Shown here: in pieces, positions 1 to 8,155 of the stretch | How positions within the stretch are numbered: the stretch's first letter is position 1 | Layout of the letters: every line of letters starts with the position of its first letter | Source of the DNA: Zoogloea sp. LCSB751 | Lineage (GTDB): Bacteria > Pseudomonadota > Gammaproteobacteria > Burkholderiales > Rhodocyclaceae | Reading direction: 5' to 3' | Length of the DNA stretch: 64,000 nucleotides | Assembly (NCBI RefSeq): GCF_002028455.1 | Contig: NZ_MWUM01000021.1 | Coordinates: 35,228 to 99,227 of the forward strand | The notes under the pieces: model-generated | Databases searched by the model: none | What the model was told of the DNA's origin: nothing | The model's input: the letters and a program-made list of their open reading frames with translations, nothing else | Translations under genes and position numbers: made by a program

Positions 1-784
1 GCAGGCCTTCCTCGGTGGCCAGCTTGCGGGCGGTGTCGAGGGCGGCGTCGTTGGGCACCTGCACGATCTCGTCGTAGATCGAGGTGTTGAGGATGGCCGG
101 CACGAAGCCGGCGCCGATCCCCTGGATCGGGTGCGGGCCACGCTGACCACCGGACAGCACCGGGCTGGCGGCCGGTTCGACGGCGATGACCTTGACGTCC
201 GGTTTGCGCTCCTTGAGCACTTCGCCGACACCGGTGATAGTGCCGCCGGTGCCGATGCCGGACACGAAGATGTCCACCTGGCCGTCGGTGTCGGCCCAGA
301 TCTCCTCGGCCGTGGTCTGGCGGTGGATGGCCGGGTTGGCGGGGTTCTCGAACTGCTGCGGGATGAAGTAGCGGGAATCGGCGGCGGCCAGTTCGGCGGC
401 CTTCTTCAGCGCGCCGGGCATGCCTTCGGGGCCGGGGGTGAGGATCAGCTCGGCGCCGTAGGCCTTGAGCAGCAGCTTGCGCTCGCGGCTCATGGTCTCG
501 GGCATCACGAACGCACACTTGTAGCCGCGCGCCGCACAGACCATTGCCAAGCCGATGCCGGTGTTGCCGGAGGTGGGCTCGAGGATGATGGTGTCGGGCT
601 TGATCTTGCCGGCCGCCTCGGCGGCATCGAGCATCGCTGCGGCGATGCGGTCCTTGACGCTGTGGGCCGGGTTGAAGAACTCCAGCTTCAGCGCGAGGGT
701 CGAGCCGTTGGCGGGAGCCAGCCGGTTGAGCTTGACGAGCGGGGTGTGGCCGACCAGTTCAGCAACGTTGTTGGCGATACGCAT
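1..784 (-). CDS. cysK: Cysteine synthase A (O-acetylserine sulfhydrylase), C-terminus cut by window edge
   Basis: PLP enzyme that makes L-cysteine from O-acetylserine and sulfide in the cytoplasm. The 261 visible residues begin MRIANNVAELVGHTPLVKLN, the usual CysK start. The PLP lysine is K44 in NPAHSVKDR, the substrate loop is EPTSGNTG, and the phosphate-binding glycine loop is SGIGTGGTITG. The family is about 300-310 residues, so roughly 45 residues lie outside the window. The ATG at 784 is preceded by a good AAGGAGA ribosome binding site. CysM is the alternative, but the N-terminus and the FFNPA context favour CysK. It follows the heptose adenylyltransferase gene on the same strand with a 191-base gap. 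Confidence 0.93.
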   Translation of the reverse strand, partial: MRIANNVAELVGHTPLVKLNRLAPANGSTLALKLEFFNPAHSVKDRIAAAMLDAAEAAGKIKPDTIILEPTSGNTGIGLAMVCAARGYKCAFVMPETMSRERKLLLKAYGAELILTPGPEGMPGALKKAAELAAADSRYFIPQQFENPANPAIHRQTTAEEIWADTDGQVDIFVSGIGTGGTITGVGEVLKERKPDVKVIAVEPAASPVLSGGQRGPHPIQGIGAGFVPAILNTSIYDEIVQVPNDAALDTARKLATEEGL

Positions 785-923
785 GGTGGTTCTCCTTGTC
801 GGGAAAGTGGTTATTGTTTCTCTAATTCATTCTAGAGCCGTTAGCCAGCATTCCATAGATCGAAAGCGCATATGCAAATAATTGCCAGGGTGCCTCGACA
901 GGAGCATCGGGGCGGGTTTGCAG

Positions 924-945
924 GGGGGCGAATGAATTCGCCCCC
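924..945. repeat. REP-like palindrome
   Basis: Two 10-base arms, GGGGGCGAAT and its exact complement, are separated by two bases. The element lies in the gap between the heptose adenylyltransferase gene and cysK. No T-run follows on either strand, so it is not a classical terminator. The form resembles the extragenic palindromes scattered in pseudomonads and Rhodocyclales. Only one copy was noticed in this window. Confidence 0.4.
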
Positions 946-975
946 ACAGCAAGTAGCCCACTGCAGGGCCTGCGT

Positions 976-1461
976 TTACAACCGCCGGATCTTTTCGAGC
1001 AGGGCGGTGGTGGAGCGCTGATGCTCGAACGGAATCGAATGCACCGAGCCGCCGCGGGCCAGGGTTTCGGGGGCGCCGACGATGCGCTCCGGGGCCCAGT
1101 CGCCGCCCTTGACCAGTACGTCGGGCTGGCATTCGAGGATGCGGGCGATGGGCGTGTCTTCGTCGAACCAGGTGACGACATCGACACAGCCGAGGGAGGC
1201 CATTACCGCGAGGCGATCCTGCAGCGTGTTGATCGGCCGGTCGTCTCCCTTGCCCTGGCGGCGCACCGAGTCATCGCTGTTGAGGGCGACGACCATCGCC
1301 GCGCCAAGCGCGCGGGCCTGGGCCAGGTAGGTGACGTGGCCACGATGCAGGATGTCGAAGCAGCCGTTGGTGAACACCAGCGGGCGCGGCAGCGCGGCGA
1401 TCCGTTCGCGCAGCTGGTCGGGAGGGCAGATCTTGGCTTCGAAGGTGGGGGCGGAATACAT
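976..1461 (-). CDS. rfaE2: D-glycero-beta-D-manno-heptose 1-phosphate adenylyltransferase
   Basis: A 161-residue cytidylyltransferase-like nucleotidyltransferase that transfers AMP to heptose 1-phosphate to give ADP-heptose for the LPS inner core. The diagnostic block FTNGCFDILHRGHVTYL contains the HxGH motif at residues 39-42. A KGGDW block follows, and the C-terminal QRSTTALLEKIR replaces the usual STT-x-I signature. This corresponds to the C-terminal domain of E. coli HldE. The kinase domain is absent, so the heptose kinase is expected to be a separate gene elsewhere. No strong ribosome binding site precedes the ATG at 1461, but no better upstream start is evident. Confidence 0.92.
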   Translation of the reverse strand: MYSAPTFEAKICPPDQLRERIAALPRPLVFTNGCFDILHRGHVTYLAQARALGAAMVVALNSDDSVRRQGKGDDRPINTLQDRLAVMASLGCVDVVTWFDEDTPIARILECQPDVLVKGGDWAPERIVGAPETLARGGSVHSIPFEHQRSTTALLEKIRRL

Positions 1462-1540
1462 GAGGGATGGACGGGTCGAGGTACTCGGAAGGTCTGTATG
1501 TTAGCTGCTGCCACGCTATGTGGCGCTGCGCGGACAGGGG

Positions 1541-2701
1541 TCAGTGATGGTTGCCGTAGCCGGCGAGGCCGATCATCAGCCGCACCAGCCCGTAGGCTGC
1601 CCAGTTGAGCAGGCGTTGCAGGCGCGGTCCGCGCTGCCAGCTGGCGGCGGAGATCTCCTGTCCGCCTTCGTGGATGGCGCGGATCAGGCAGGCGCGCAGG
1701 CGCTCGGCAAAGCCGGCGTCGCGGACCACGACGTTGGCTTCGCGTGCCAGCAGCAGGCTGAACGGGTCGATGTTGGAGGAGCCAACGGTGGCCCAGCGTC
1801 CATCGATGACGGCCACCTTGGCGTGCAGGTAGCTGCGGTGATATTCGACGATGCGCAGGCCGGCGGCCAGCAACTGGCCGTACAGGGCGCGGGTGGCGCG
1901 GTGTTGCAAGGGGTGGTCGGCGAGTCCCTGGACCAGCAGGGTGATCATCACGCCGCGGCGGGAGGCGTCCAGCAGCGCGTGGCGAAAGCGCCTGCCGGGC
2001 AGGAAGTAGGCGTTGGCGAGGATGATCTCCCGTCGTGCACCGGCAATGCCGAGCAGGTAGGCATCCTCGATGTCGCGCCGATGGCGAATGTTGTCGCGGA
2101 CCAGAAAGGCGGCCTCCACGTCGCCGCAGGGCTCCGGCGTGACGGGCGGGCTGGCCGGCAGGCGCAGGCGCTGGCGGAAGGAGGCCCAGGCCACCAGCTC
2201 CCACACGTGGCGCACGCCGGCATGGATGGGGCCGAGCAGGGGGCCTTCGACGCGCACCGCATAGTCATGGCGGGGGGCGTCGAGGCTCGGCGCCTCGTAG
2301 TCGCTGATGATGTTGATGCCGCCGACAAAGGCGACCCGACCGTCGATGACCGCCAGCTTGCGGTGCAGGCGCCGCAGCCGGCGGCGGCGCAGGGACAGGG
2401 TGCCGACTTCGCGGCGGTAGATCAGTACGGTGACGCCGGCTTCGGTCAGCGGGGTGAGCAGCTCGGCGACAAATTCCCGGCCACCGAAGCCGTCGACCAG
2501 CAAGCGCACGGTGACGTCGCGGCCGGCGGCGCGCACCAGCGCGGCGGCGATGGACTGGCCGATATCGTCGTTGGCGAAGATGTAGGTCTCGAGGAAAACC
2601 TCGTGACGGGCGGCGTCGATGGCAGCCAGCAGGGCCGGAAAAAACTCGGTCCCGTTTTCCAGCAGGGTCAGCGCATTGCCGCGCAGCCAGGCGGTGCTCA
2701 T
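1541..2701 (-). CDS. clsB: Cardiolipin synthase B-type phospholipase D family protein
   Basis: A 386-residue member of the phospholipase D superfamily with two HKD catalytic motifs: H113-K115-D120 (LHRKLAVID) and H293-K295-D300 (YLHAKVAVID). Each is followed by the typical GSSN or GGIN turn. ClsB enzymes condense phosphatidylglycerol with phosphatidylethanolamine or phosphatidylglycerol to make cardiolipin at the inner membrane. There is no N-terminal transmembrane pair, which separates it from ClsA; a hydrophobic C-terminal segment (about residues 366-382) may dock it to the membrane. It lies 13 bases downstream of an endonuclease/exonuclease/phosphatase gene, the same pairing as ybhP-clsB in E. 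coli. Confidence 0.9.
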   Translation of the reverse strand: MSTAWLRGNALTLLENGTEFFPALLAAIDAARHEVFLETYIFANDDIGQSIAAALVRAAGRDVTVRLLVDGFGGREFVAELLTPLTEAGVTVLIYRREVGTLSLRRRRLRRLHRKLAVIDGRVAFVGGINIISDYEAPSLDAPRHDYAVRVEGPLLGPIHAGVRHVWELVAWASFRQRLRLPASPPVTPEPCGDVEAAFLVRDNIRHRRDIEDAYLLGIAGARREIILANAYFLPGRRFRHALLDASRRGVMITLLVQGLADHPLQHRATRALYGQLLAAGLRIVEYHRSYLHAKVAVIDGRWATVGSSNIDPFSLLLAREANVVVRDAGFAERLRACLIRAIHEGGQEISAASWQRGPRLQRLLNWAAYGLVRLMIGLAGYGNHH

Positions 2702-2714
2702 GGGGTAGCGTGGT

Positions 2715-3467
2715 TCAGCGGAGGCGGATCTGGGCGGTCAGCGGGGCGTGGTCGGAAATCTGGCTCCATGGCGTGCCGTAATGCACTTCGGCCCGGTCGA
2801 CGGCAAAGCCGCGCACGTAGATGCGGTCCAGGCGCAGCACCGGCAGGGTGCTGGGAAAGCTGCGCGCAGGGCGGCCGCGGATCGACGTGAAGACTTCGGT
2901 CACGCCAAGCGGCATGGTCAGGCAGTCGTCGGCGTGGTTGCGCCAGTCGTTGAAGTCGCCGGCGATGATCAGCGGTGCGCCGTCGGGAGCCAGGGTGTCC
3001 AGGCGTTTGACCAGGGCCGCCATCTGGCGCCGCCGGCTGCCGGCGGTGAGGCCCAGATGCACGCAGACGCAATGCACCGGCTGTGCCACGCCATCGACGC
3101 GGATCTCGCAATGGAGCAGGCCGCGGCTTTCGAAGCGGTGGTCGGAGACGTCCTGGTTGGCCTGGGACAGGATGGGGTGGCGGCTGAGGATCGCGTTGCC
3201 GTGGTGGCCGTGGTCATACACCGCGTTGCCCCCATAGGCGGTTTGCTGCCACACGTCGTGGGCGAGGAACTCATGCTGCGGCAGTTGCGGCCAGTCGGGG
3301 TGGCGGCTGGCGTGGCGCAGGTGCATGCCCTGGACTTCCTGCAGGAATACCACGTCGGCGCCCAGCAGGCGCAGGCGGTCGCGCAGTTCGTGGATGGCCA
3401 GGCGGCGGTTGAACTGGGAGAAGCCTTTGTGGATGTTGTAGGTGCAGATGCGCAGCGTGGTGCTCAT
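2715..3467 (-). CDS. ybhP: Endonuclease/exonuclease/phosphatase family protein (YbhP-like)
   Basis: A 250-residue protein of the metal-dependent EEP fold. Characteristic blocks are YNIHKGFS near the N-terminus, DVVFLQEVQG with the metal-binding Glu, IIAGDFNDW in the middle, and the C-terminal SDHAPL. No signal peptide is visible. It is the first gene of a pair with clsB, as for ybhP in enterobacteria. The substrate of YbhP proteins is not established; a phosphodiester in lipid metabolism would fit the neighbour but is inference. Confidence 0.85.
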   Translation of the reverse strand: MSTTLRICTYNIHKGFSQFNRRLAIHELRDRLRLLGADVVFLQEVQGMHLRHASRHPDWPQLPQHEFLAHDVWQQTAYGGNAVYDHGHHGNAILSRHPILSQANQDVSDHRFESRGLLHCEIRVDGVAQPVHCVCVHLGLTAGSRRRQMAALVKRLDTLAPDGAPLIIAGDFNDWRNHADDCLTMPLGVTEVFTSIRGRPARSFPSTLPVLRLDRIYVRGFAVDRAEVHYGTPWSQISDHAPLTAQIRLR

Positions 3468-3534
3468 TGCGATCTCCTTTTGTTGTGCATTCTGCGCCTG
3501 TCGCCGGCATGCTGCATCTTGCGCCGCTCCATGT

Positions 3535-3557
3535 AAAACGGCGCCCGTGGGCGCCGT
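3535..3557 (-). terminator. Intrinsic terminator downstream of nadA
   Basis: Read on the minus strand, a GC-only stem (CGGCGCC with GGCGCCG and a short ACGG-type loop) is followed by GTTTTA. It lies about 25 bases after the nadA stop codon and before the ybhP start, so it separates nadA from the ybhP-clsB pair. Confidence 0.7.
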
Positions 3558-3579
3558 CGTGGGCTGACGAGGGGGACGC

Positions 3580-4680
3580 TCAGGATACCGCGAGCATGCG
3601 CTCGAGGGCGACCTTGGCCAGCGCGGCCTCGTGTTCGGGCACCGTGATGCGATTGACCACCTTGCCGTCGGCGAGGTTCTCGAGGGTCCAGGCCAGGTGC
3701 TGCGGGTCGATGCGCTGCATCGTCGAGCACATGCACACGGTGGGCGCCATGAACTGGACGATCTTGCCCTCGTGCTTCACTTCTTCGGCGAGGCGGTTCA
3801 CCAGGTTCAGCTCGGTGCCGACCAGCCAGCGGGTGCCGGGGGCGGATTCCTTGACGACCTTGATGATGTACTCGGTGGAGCCGACGAAGTCGGACTGGCG
3901 GCACACTTCCAGCGCGCTCTCCGGGTGGGAGATGACCTTGCCGTCCGGGTACTGGTTGCGGAACTTGATGATGTGGGCCGGCTGGAACATCTGGTGCACC
4001 GAACAGTGGCCTTTCCACAGCAGGATCTTGGCCTTCCTGATCTGTTCGACGCTGAGGCCGCCGTATTCCTGGTCGGGATCCCACACCACCATCTCGTCGA
4101 GGGGGATGCCCTTGTTGAAGCCGGTCCACCGGCCCAGGTGCTGGTCGGGGAAGAACAGCACCTTCTCGCGCTGCTTGAAGGCCCAGTCGAGGATGGTGGG
4201 GGCGTTGGTGGAGGTGCACACGATGCCGCCGTGTTCGCCGCAGAAGGCTTTCAGGTCGGCCGCCGAGTTGATGTAGGTGACCGGCGTGATCAGCGCGTCG
4301 GGGGTGTCCAGCACCTCGGACAGCTCGCGCCAGCAGCGCTCGACCTTGGCGAGGTTGGCCATGTCGGCCATCGAACAGCCGGCGGCGAGATCGGGCAGGA
4401 TGGCCTGTTGGTGCGGCTTGGACATGATGTCCGCCACTTCGGCCATGAAATGCACGCCGCAGAACACGATGTATTCGGCGTCGGTTTCGGCGGCGAGGCG
4501 CGACAGCTTGAGGGAGTCGCCGGTCAGGTCGGCATACTGGTATACATCGGCGCGCTGGTAATGGTGGCACAGCAGTACGGCCTTGTCGCCGAGGCGGGCG
4601 CGGGCGGCGCGGATGCGCGCGTGGGCGTCGGCGTCGGCGAGGGTGTTGAAACGGTCGAAACTGATCGGTACGGCTTGCAT
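3580..4680 (-). CDS. nadA: Quinolinate synthase A
   Basis: A 366-residue [4Fe-4S] enzyme that condenses iminoaspartate with dihydroxyacetone phosphate to quinolinate, the second step of de novo NAD synthesis. Cluster-ligand cysteines are visible at C102 (AAGCSMAD), C226 (KGHCSVHQ) and C316/C318 (VCMCSTM). The LLCHHYQR block near residues 37-43 and the VTYINSAA and TSTNAP blocks are family hallmarks. The length matches the longer NadA class. nadB and nadC are not nearby. It is transcribed downstream of a rhodanese gene, which could supply sulfur for the cluster, although that link is inference. Confidence 0.96.
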   Translation of the reverse strand: MQAVPISFDRFNTLADADAHARIRAARARLGDKAVLLCHHYQRADVYQYADLTGDSLKLSRLAAETDAEYIVFCGVHFMAEVADIMSKPHQQAILPDLAAGCSMADMANLAKVERCWRELSEVLDTPDALITPVTYINSAADLKAFCGEHGGIVCTSTNAPTILDWAFKQREKVLFFPDQHLGRWTGFNKGIPLDEMVVWDPDQEYGGLSVEQIRKAKILLWKGHCSVHQMFQPAHIIKFRNQYPDGKVISHPESALEVCRQSDFVGSTEYIIKVVKESAPGTRWLVGTELNLVNRLAEEVKHEGKIVQFMAPTVCMCSTMQRIDPQHLAWTLENLADGKVVNRITVPEHEAALAKVALERMLAVS

Positions 4681-4698
4681 CGATTGAGTCCTGTTGGT

Positions 4699-5160
4699 TC
4701 AGCCCTGGGTCCATGGCAGGCCGGCATGGCGCCAGCCGCCGACAACGTTGCGGTGCCCGCTGGCGTCCTTGTCGCCTTCGAAGCCTTCCAGGATGTTGTA
4801 GGCATTGGTGAAGCCCGACGCCGCGGCCAGCGTGGCGGCCGCGTTGGAGCGGGCGCCGCTGCGGCACAGGAACATCACCAGCGCTTCCTGATCGACCTGA
4901 CGCTTGAACTGGGCGAGGAAGTGCGGGTTGGGCTCATTGCCCGGGTAGAGCATCCATTCGATCTCCACCGCGCCCGGCACGCGCCCGACCCAGTCCCATT
5001 CGGCACGGGTGCGCACGTCCACGAGCTTGGCGCCGGGGGCGAGCTGCAGCACTTCCCAGGCTTCTTTGGGTGTGAGGCTTCCCGCGTAGGGAGCGCTCAG
5101 GCCGCGGCCGCGCTCCTGCGCGAGGGCAAGGGTTTCGCTTAATTTTCCCATGGCGGACAT
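4699..5160 (-). CDS. Rhodanese-like domain protein
   Basis: A 153-residue single rhodanese domain. The active-site loop FLCRSGARS carries the catalytic C99, preceded by the VDVRTRAEW signature. These proteins hold a persulfide on the cysteine and pass sulfur to acceptors. The conserved extra block EWMLYPGNEPNPHF is seen in a proteobacterial subfamily. Two in-frame ATGs (5160 and 5151) are possible and neither has a strong ribosome binding site. The gene is 18 bases upstream of nadA on the same strand and divergent from the metal transporter that starts at 5215. Confidence 0.85.
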   Translation of the reverse strand: MSAMGKLSETLALAQERGRGLSAPYAGSLTPKEAWEVLQLAPGAKLVDVRTRAEWDWVGRVPGAVEIEWMLYPGNEPNPHFLAQFKRQVDQEALVMFLCRSGARSNAAATLAAASGFTNAYNILEGFEGDKDASGHRNVVGGWRHAGLPWTQG

Positions 5161-5214
5161 CCGGCTAGAATGGCGGGCCTGCGAGTATACCCCCGGCCCT
5201 ATGGGCTGCAAGTC

Positions 5215-6393
5215 ATGTCTTTCGAAGCCCCTTCCACCGCCGCGCCGGGCGAGACCCTCGATGCCGAGCGCGCCCTCAAGGCCCAGCAGGCGACCTGGGT
5301 CAGCGTAGCCGTCAACGTCGTGCTGACGGTTCTGCAGATCACTGTCGGCCTGTTCTCCCATGCTCAAAGCCTGGTGGCCGACGGCATGCACACCCTGTCC
5401 GACCTGCTCGGCGACTTTCTCGTGATGTTTGCCAGCCGTCACGGCGCCAGTCCGGCCGACGAACTCCATCCCTATGGCCACGGACGCTACGAGACGGCCG
5501 CGTCGCTGGTGTTGGGGTTGATCCTGGCTGGCGTCGGGGCGGGCTTTCTGCTCACTGCCGCCGGGCGCCTGCAGAGCCTGGAAGTGTTGCCTGAACTGCA
5601 TCCGATGGCCTTGTGGATGGCTTTGCTGACGCTGGCCGGCAAGGAAGGCCTGTTCCGCTACATGCTCGCGGTGGCCCAGCGCCTGCGCTCGCCGATGCTG
5701 GTGGCCAACGCCTGGCATGCGCGGGCGGATGCCGCCTCGTCGCTGGTGGTGGCGGTGGGCATCGGCGGCAGCCTGCTCGGCTACCGTTTCCTCGAGCCCC
5801 TCGGTGCTGCCTTGGTGGGCTTCATGATCCTGCGTATGGGGGCGATGCTCGGCTACGAGGCGCTGCGGGAACTCATCGATACTGGCGTGCCTCCCGATGA
5901 GGTGGCCAAGATCCGCGCGACGGTGACCGGGACGCCCGGCGTGCTTGATGTTCATGAGTTGCGCACTCGCCGCATGGCCCATCGGGTGCTGGTGGATGCG
6001 CACGTTCGTGTCGATGCGCGGATCAGCGTGTCGGAGGGGCATCGGATTGCCGAGTTGGCCCGTCACCGGGTGCGCAGCCGTCATGAGGACGTGCTCGACG
6101 TGCTGGTGCATGTGGATACAGAGGAAGATCAGATCGCTGCAGTGGGGCGCACGCTGCCCGGCCGAGAGGTGCTGGTTAGCGAACTGGAGACCTTGCTCGG
6201 CGATGTGCCGCAGGCTGCGCCAGCTGTCTTCCACTATGTTGGCGAGCGGGTTGAGGCCGAGGTGTATCTGCCTTTCGAGTGGTGTGCGGACGCCGATCGG
6301 CTGGCGTCCCTGCAGCAGCGGCTGCGGGATTACTGCAATGGTGCATCGTCCCACTGGGGGCGGATCGCGCTACTCTGCAAAATTGCACCATAA
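5215..6393 (+). CDS. Cation diffusion facilitator family transporter
   Basis: A 392-residue CDF antiporter that exports divalent metal from the cytoplasm. The N-terminal half holds the transmembrane segments. Metal-site blocks include VADGMHTLSD (56-63), HPYGHGRYET (85-94) and WHARADAASS with H168 and D172. A cytoplasmic domain starts near residue 225, and an additional 100-residue C-terminal part (about 290-392) makes it longer than the 290-300 residues of FieF. The ATG at 5215 is preferred over an earlier in-frame start because it precedes the first hydrophobic segment. The stop codon lies inside the first NtrC-type site for glnA. Metal specificity cannot be read from the sequence. Confidence 0.88.
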   Translation: MSFEAPSTAAPGETLDAERALKAQQATWVSVAVNVVLTVLQITVGLFSHAQSLVADGMHTLSDLLGDFLVMFASRHGASPADELHPYGHGRYETAASLVLGLILAGVGAGFLLTAAGRLQSLEVLPELHPMALWMALLTLAGKEGLFRYMLAVAQRLRSPMLVANAWHARADAASSLVVAVGIGGSLLGYRFLEPLGAALVGFMILRMGAMLGYEALRELIDTGVPPDEVAKIRATVTGTPGVLDVHELRTRRMAHRVLVDAHVRVDARISVSEGHRIAELARHRVRSRHEDVLDVLVHVDTEEDQIAAVGRTLPGREVLVSELETLLGDVPQAAPAVFHYVGERVEAEVYLPFEWCADADRLASLQQRLRDYCNGASSHWGRIALLCKIAP

Positions 6394-6430
6394 TAGTGCC
6401 ACATTTGTACTTATGCACTTTTGTGGTGCG
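6384..6430 (+). promoter_or_regulatory. Two NtrC-type binding sites upstream of glnA
   Basis: Two 17-base dyads match the NtrC consensus TGCACY-N5-GGTGCA: TGCACCATAATAGTGCC at 6384-6400 and TGCACTTTTGTGGTGCG at 6414-6430. Their centres are 30 bases apart, about three helical turns, much as at enterobacterial glnAp2. They sit roughly 97 and 127 bases upstream of the predicted start of transcription, a normal enhancer distance. The first overlaps the stop codon of the upstream transporter gene. Confidence 0.8.
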
Positions 6431-6492
6431 AGTTTTTTTAAGAGCCCTGCGCATTAGCCTTGTGGCACAATGAAGTGTTTTCAATCGCGCAC

Positions 6493-6508
6493 TGGCACGC
6501 TTGCTGCT
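6493..6508 (+). promoter_or_regulatory. Sigma-54 promoter of glnA
   Basis: TGGCACG, four bases, then CTGCT matches the RpoN consensus with one change in the -12 box. The invariant GG (6494-6495) and GC (6506-6507) are exactly ten bases apart. Transcription should start near 6519, leaving a leader of about 70 bases. With the two NtrC sites upstream this is a textbook nitrogen-regulated promoter. Confidence 0.85.
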
Positions 6509-6590
6509 TGTTGGTTTCGCCGACTGAATTGTCGTAATAATTGACCTTTATCCACTGCGCAGCAGCTTCAACCCGTTAGGAGTGAGTTAT

Positions 6591-8000
6591 ATGACCCCGC
6601 AAGACGTCATGAAGATCGTCCAGGAGAACGAAGTCAAGTTCGTCGACTTCCGCTTCACCGACACCAAGGGCAAGGAACAGCACGTCGGCGTGCCCATCAG
6701 TGCTTTCGATGAAGACAAGTTCGAAAGCGGTCATGCCTTTGACGGTTCCTCCATCGCGGGCTGGAAGGGTATTCAGGCCTCCGACATGCTGCTGATGCCG
6801 GATCCCAACACCGCCTACATCGACCCGTTCTTCGACGAGACCACCCTGGTCCTGACCTGTGATGTGATCGATCCGGCCGACGGCAAGGGCTACGACCGCG
6901 ATCCGCGCTCCATCGCCAATCGCGCCGAGGCTTACCTGAAGTCCTCCGGTATCGGCGACACCGCCTTCTTTGGCCCCGAACCCGAATTCTTCATCTTCGA
7001 CTCCGTCGAGTGGAAGGTTGGCATGTCCGGCGCCTACCACAAGATCTTCTCCGAAGAAGCCGCTTGGTCGTCTGATGAGAAGTTCGAAGGTGGCAACACC
7101 GGCTACCGTCCCGCTGTAAAGGGCGGCTACTTCCCGGTTCCCCCGGTCGATTCCTTCAACGACATGCGTGCCGCCATGTGTCTGGCCCTCGAAGCCTGCG
7201 GCGTGCCGGTTGAAGTGCATCACCACGAAGTGGCTACTGCTGGTCAGAACGAAATCGGCACCAAGTTCAACACCCTGGTGCGTCGTGCCGACCAGACCCA
7301 GATCACCAAGTACATCGTCCAGAACGTCGCCCACCAGTACGGCAAGACCGCGACCTTCATGCCGAAGCCCATCGTTGGCGACAACGGTTCCGGTATGCAC
7401 GTGCACCAGTCCATCTGGAAGGACGGCAAGAACCTGTTCGCTGGCAACGGCTACGCTGGCCTGTCCGAGACCGCCCTGTACTACATCGGCGGCATCATCA
7501 AGCATGCTCGTGCCCTGAACGCGATCACTAACCCGCTGACCAACTCCTACAAGCGTCTGGTTCCGCACTACGAAGCGCCGGTCAAACTGGCCTATTCCGC
7601 CAAGAACCGTTCCGCTTCCATCCGTATCCCGTTCGTTAACAGCGAAAAAGCTCGCCGTATCGAGACCCGCTTCCCGGATCCGGGTGCCAACCCCTACCTG
7701 TGCTTCGCCGCGCTGATGATGGCCGGCCTCGACGGTATCCAGAACAAGATCCACCCGGGCGACCCCGCCGACAAGAACTTGTACGACCTGCCGCCGGAAG
7801 AAGACGCGCTCATCCCGACCGTCTGCTCCAGCCTCGAACAGGCTCTGGAAGCCCTGGACAAGGACCGCGAGTTCCTGACCCGTGGTGGCGTGTTCAGCAA
7901 TGACTTCATCGACTCCTTTATCGCCCTCAAGAGTGAAGAAGTGAACCGTCTGCGCGTCGAAGTGCACCCGGTCGAGTTCGAGATGTACTACGCCATCTGA
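6591..8000 (+). CDS. glnA: Glutamine synthetase, type I
   Basis: A 469-residue GSI-beta subunit that ligates ammonia to glutamate with ATP; twelve subunits form the enzyme. Hallmarks are MTPQDVMKIV at the start, DGSSIAGW, GPEPEFF, the NGSGMHVHQS block, and the adenylylation tyrosine in NLYDLPPEE near residue 398. That tyrosine points to control by GlnE. The ATG at 6591 is chosen over an in-frame GTG at 6582 because GGAG at 6579-6582 is spaced correctly and the length equals that of E. coli GlnA. The sigma-54 promoter and NtrC sites upstream indicate induction in nitrogen limitation. A terminator follows. Confidence 0.98.
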   Translation: MTPQDVMKIVQENEVKFVDFRFTDTKGKEQHVGVPISAFDEDKFESGHAFDGSSIAGWKGIQASDMLLMPDPNTAYIDPFFDETTLVLTCDVIDPADGKGYDRDPRSIANRAEAYLKSSGIGDTAFFGPEPEFFIFDSVEWKVGMSGAYHKIFSEEAAWSSDEKFEGGNTGYRPAVKGGYFPVPPVDSFNDMRAAMCLALEACGVPVEVHHHEVATAGQNEIGTKFNTLVRRADQTQITKYIVQNVAHQYGKTATFMPKPIVGDNGSGMHVHQSIWKDGKNLFAGNGYAGLSETALYYIGGIIKHARALNAITNPLTNSYKRLVPHYEAPVKLAYSAKNRSASIRIPFVNSEKARRIETRFPDPGANPYLCFAALMMAGLDGIQNKIHPGDPADKNLYDLPPEEDALIPTVCSSLEQALEALDKDREFLTRGGVFSNDFIDSFIALKSEEVNRLRVEVHPVEFEMYYAI

Positions 8001-8048
8001 TCTCCGGATCGGAGCCGGTCAGCGTGCTGGCCGGCTCGTGCGTTGAAG

Positions 8049-8082
8049 AAGGACGGGATTGCTCCCGTCCTTTTTTGTTTTT
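8049..8082 (+). terminator. Intrinsic terminator after glnA
   Basis: AAGGACGGG and CCCGTCCTT form a strong stem around a six-base loop, followed by a T-rich run. It lies about 50 bases after the glnA stop and separates glnA from the DUF4124-ntrBC genes. Confidence 0.9.
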
Positions 8083-8155
8083 GGATCATGTGTTTGTATT
8101 TGCTCCGCCCGGCCCCTAAACTAGCTCCCGCTTCTGGTTTTCACCTGTGCCACCG

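Noticed and set aside
131..835. Long plus-strand open frame over cysK
   Set aside because: It is the antisense shadow of cysK; its composition is low-complexity Gly/Ala/Asp-rich, as expected in GC-rich DNA.
6576..7967. 463-codon open frame antisense to glnA
   Set aside because: The plus-strand frame encodes a complete, canonical GlnA. The antisense frame has no recognisable domain.
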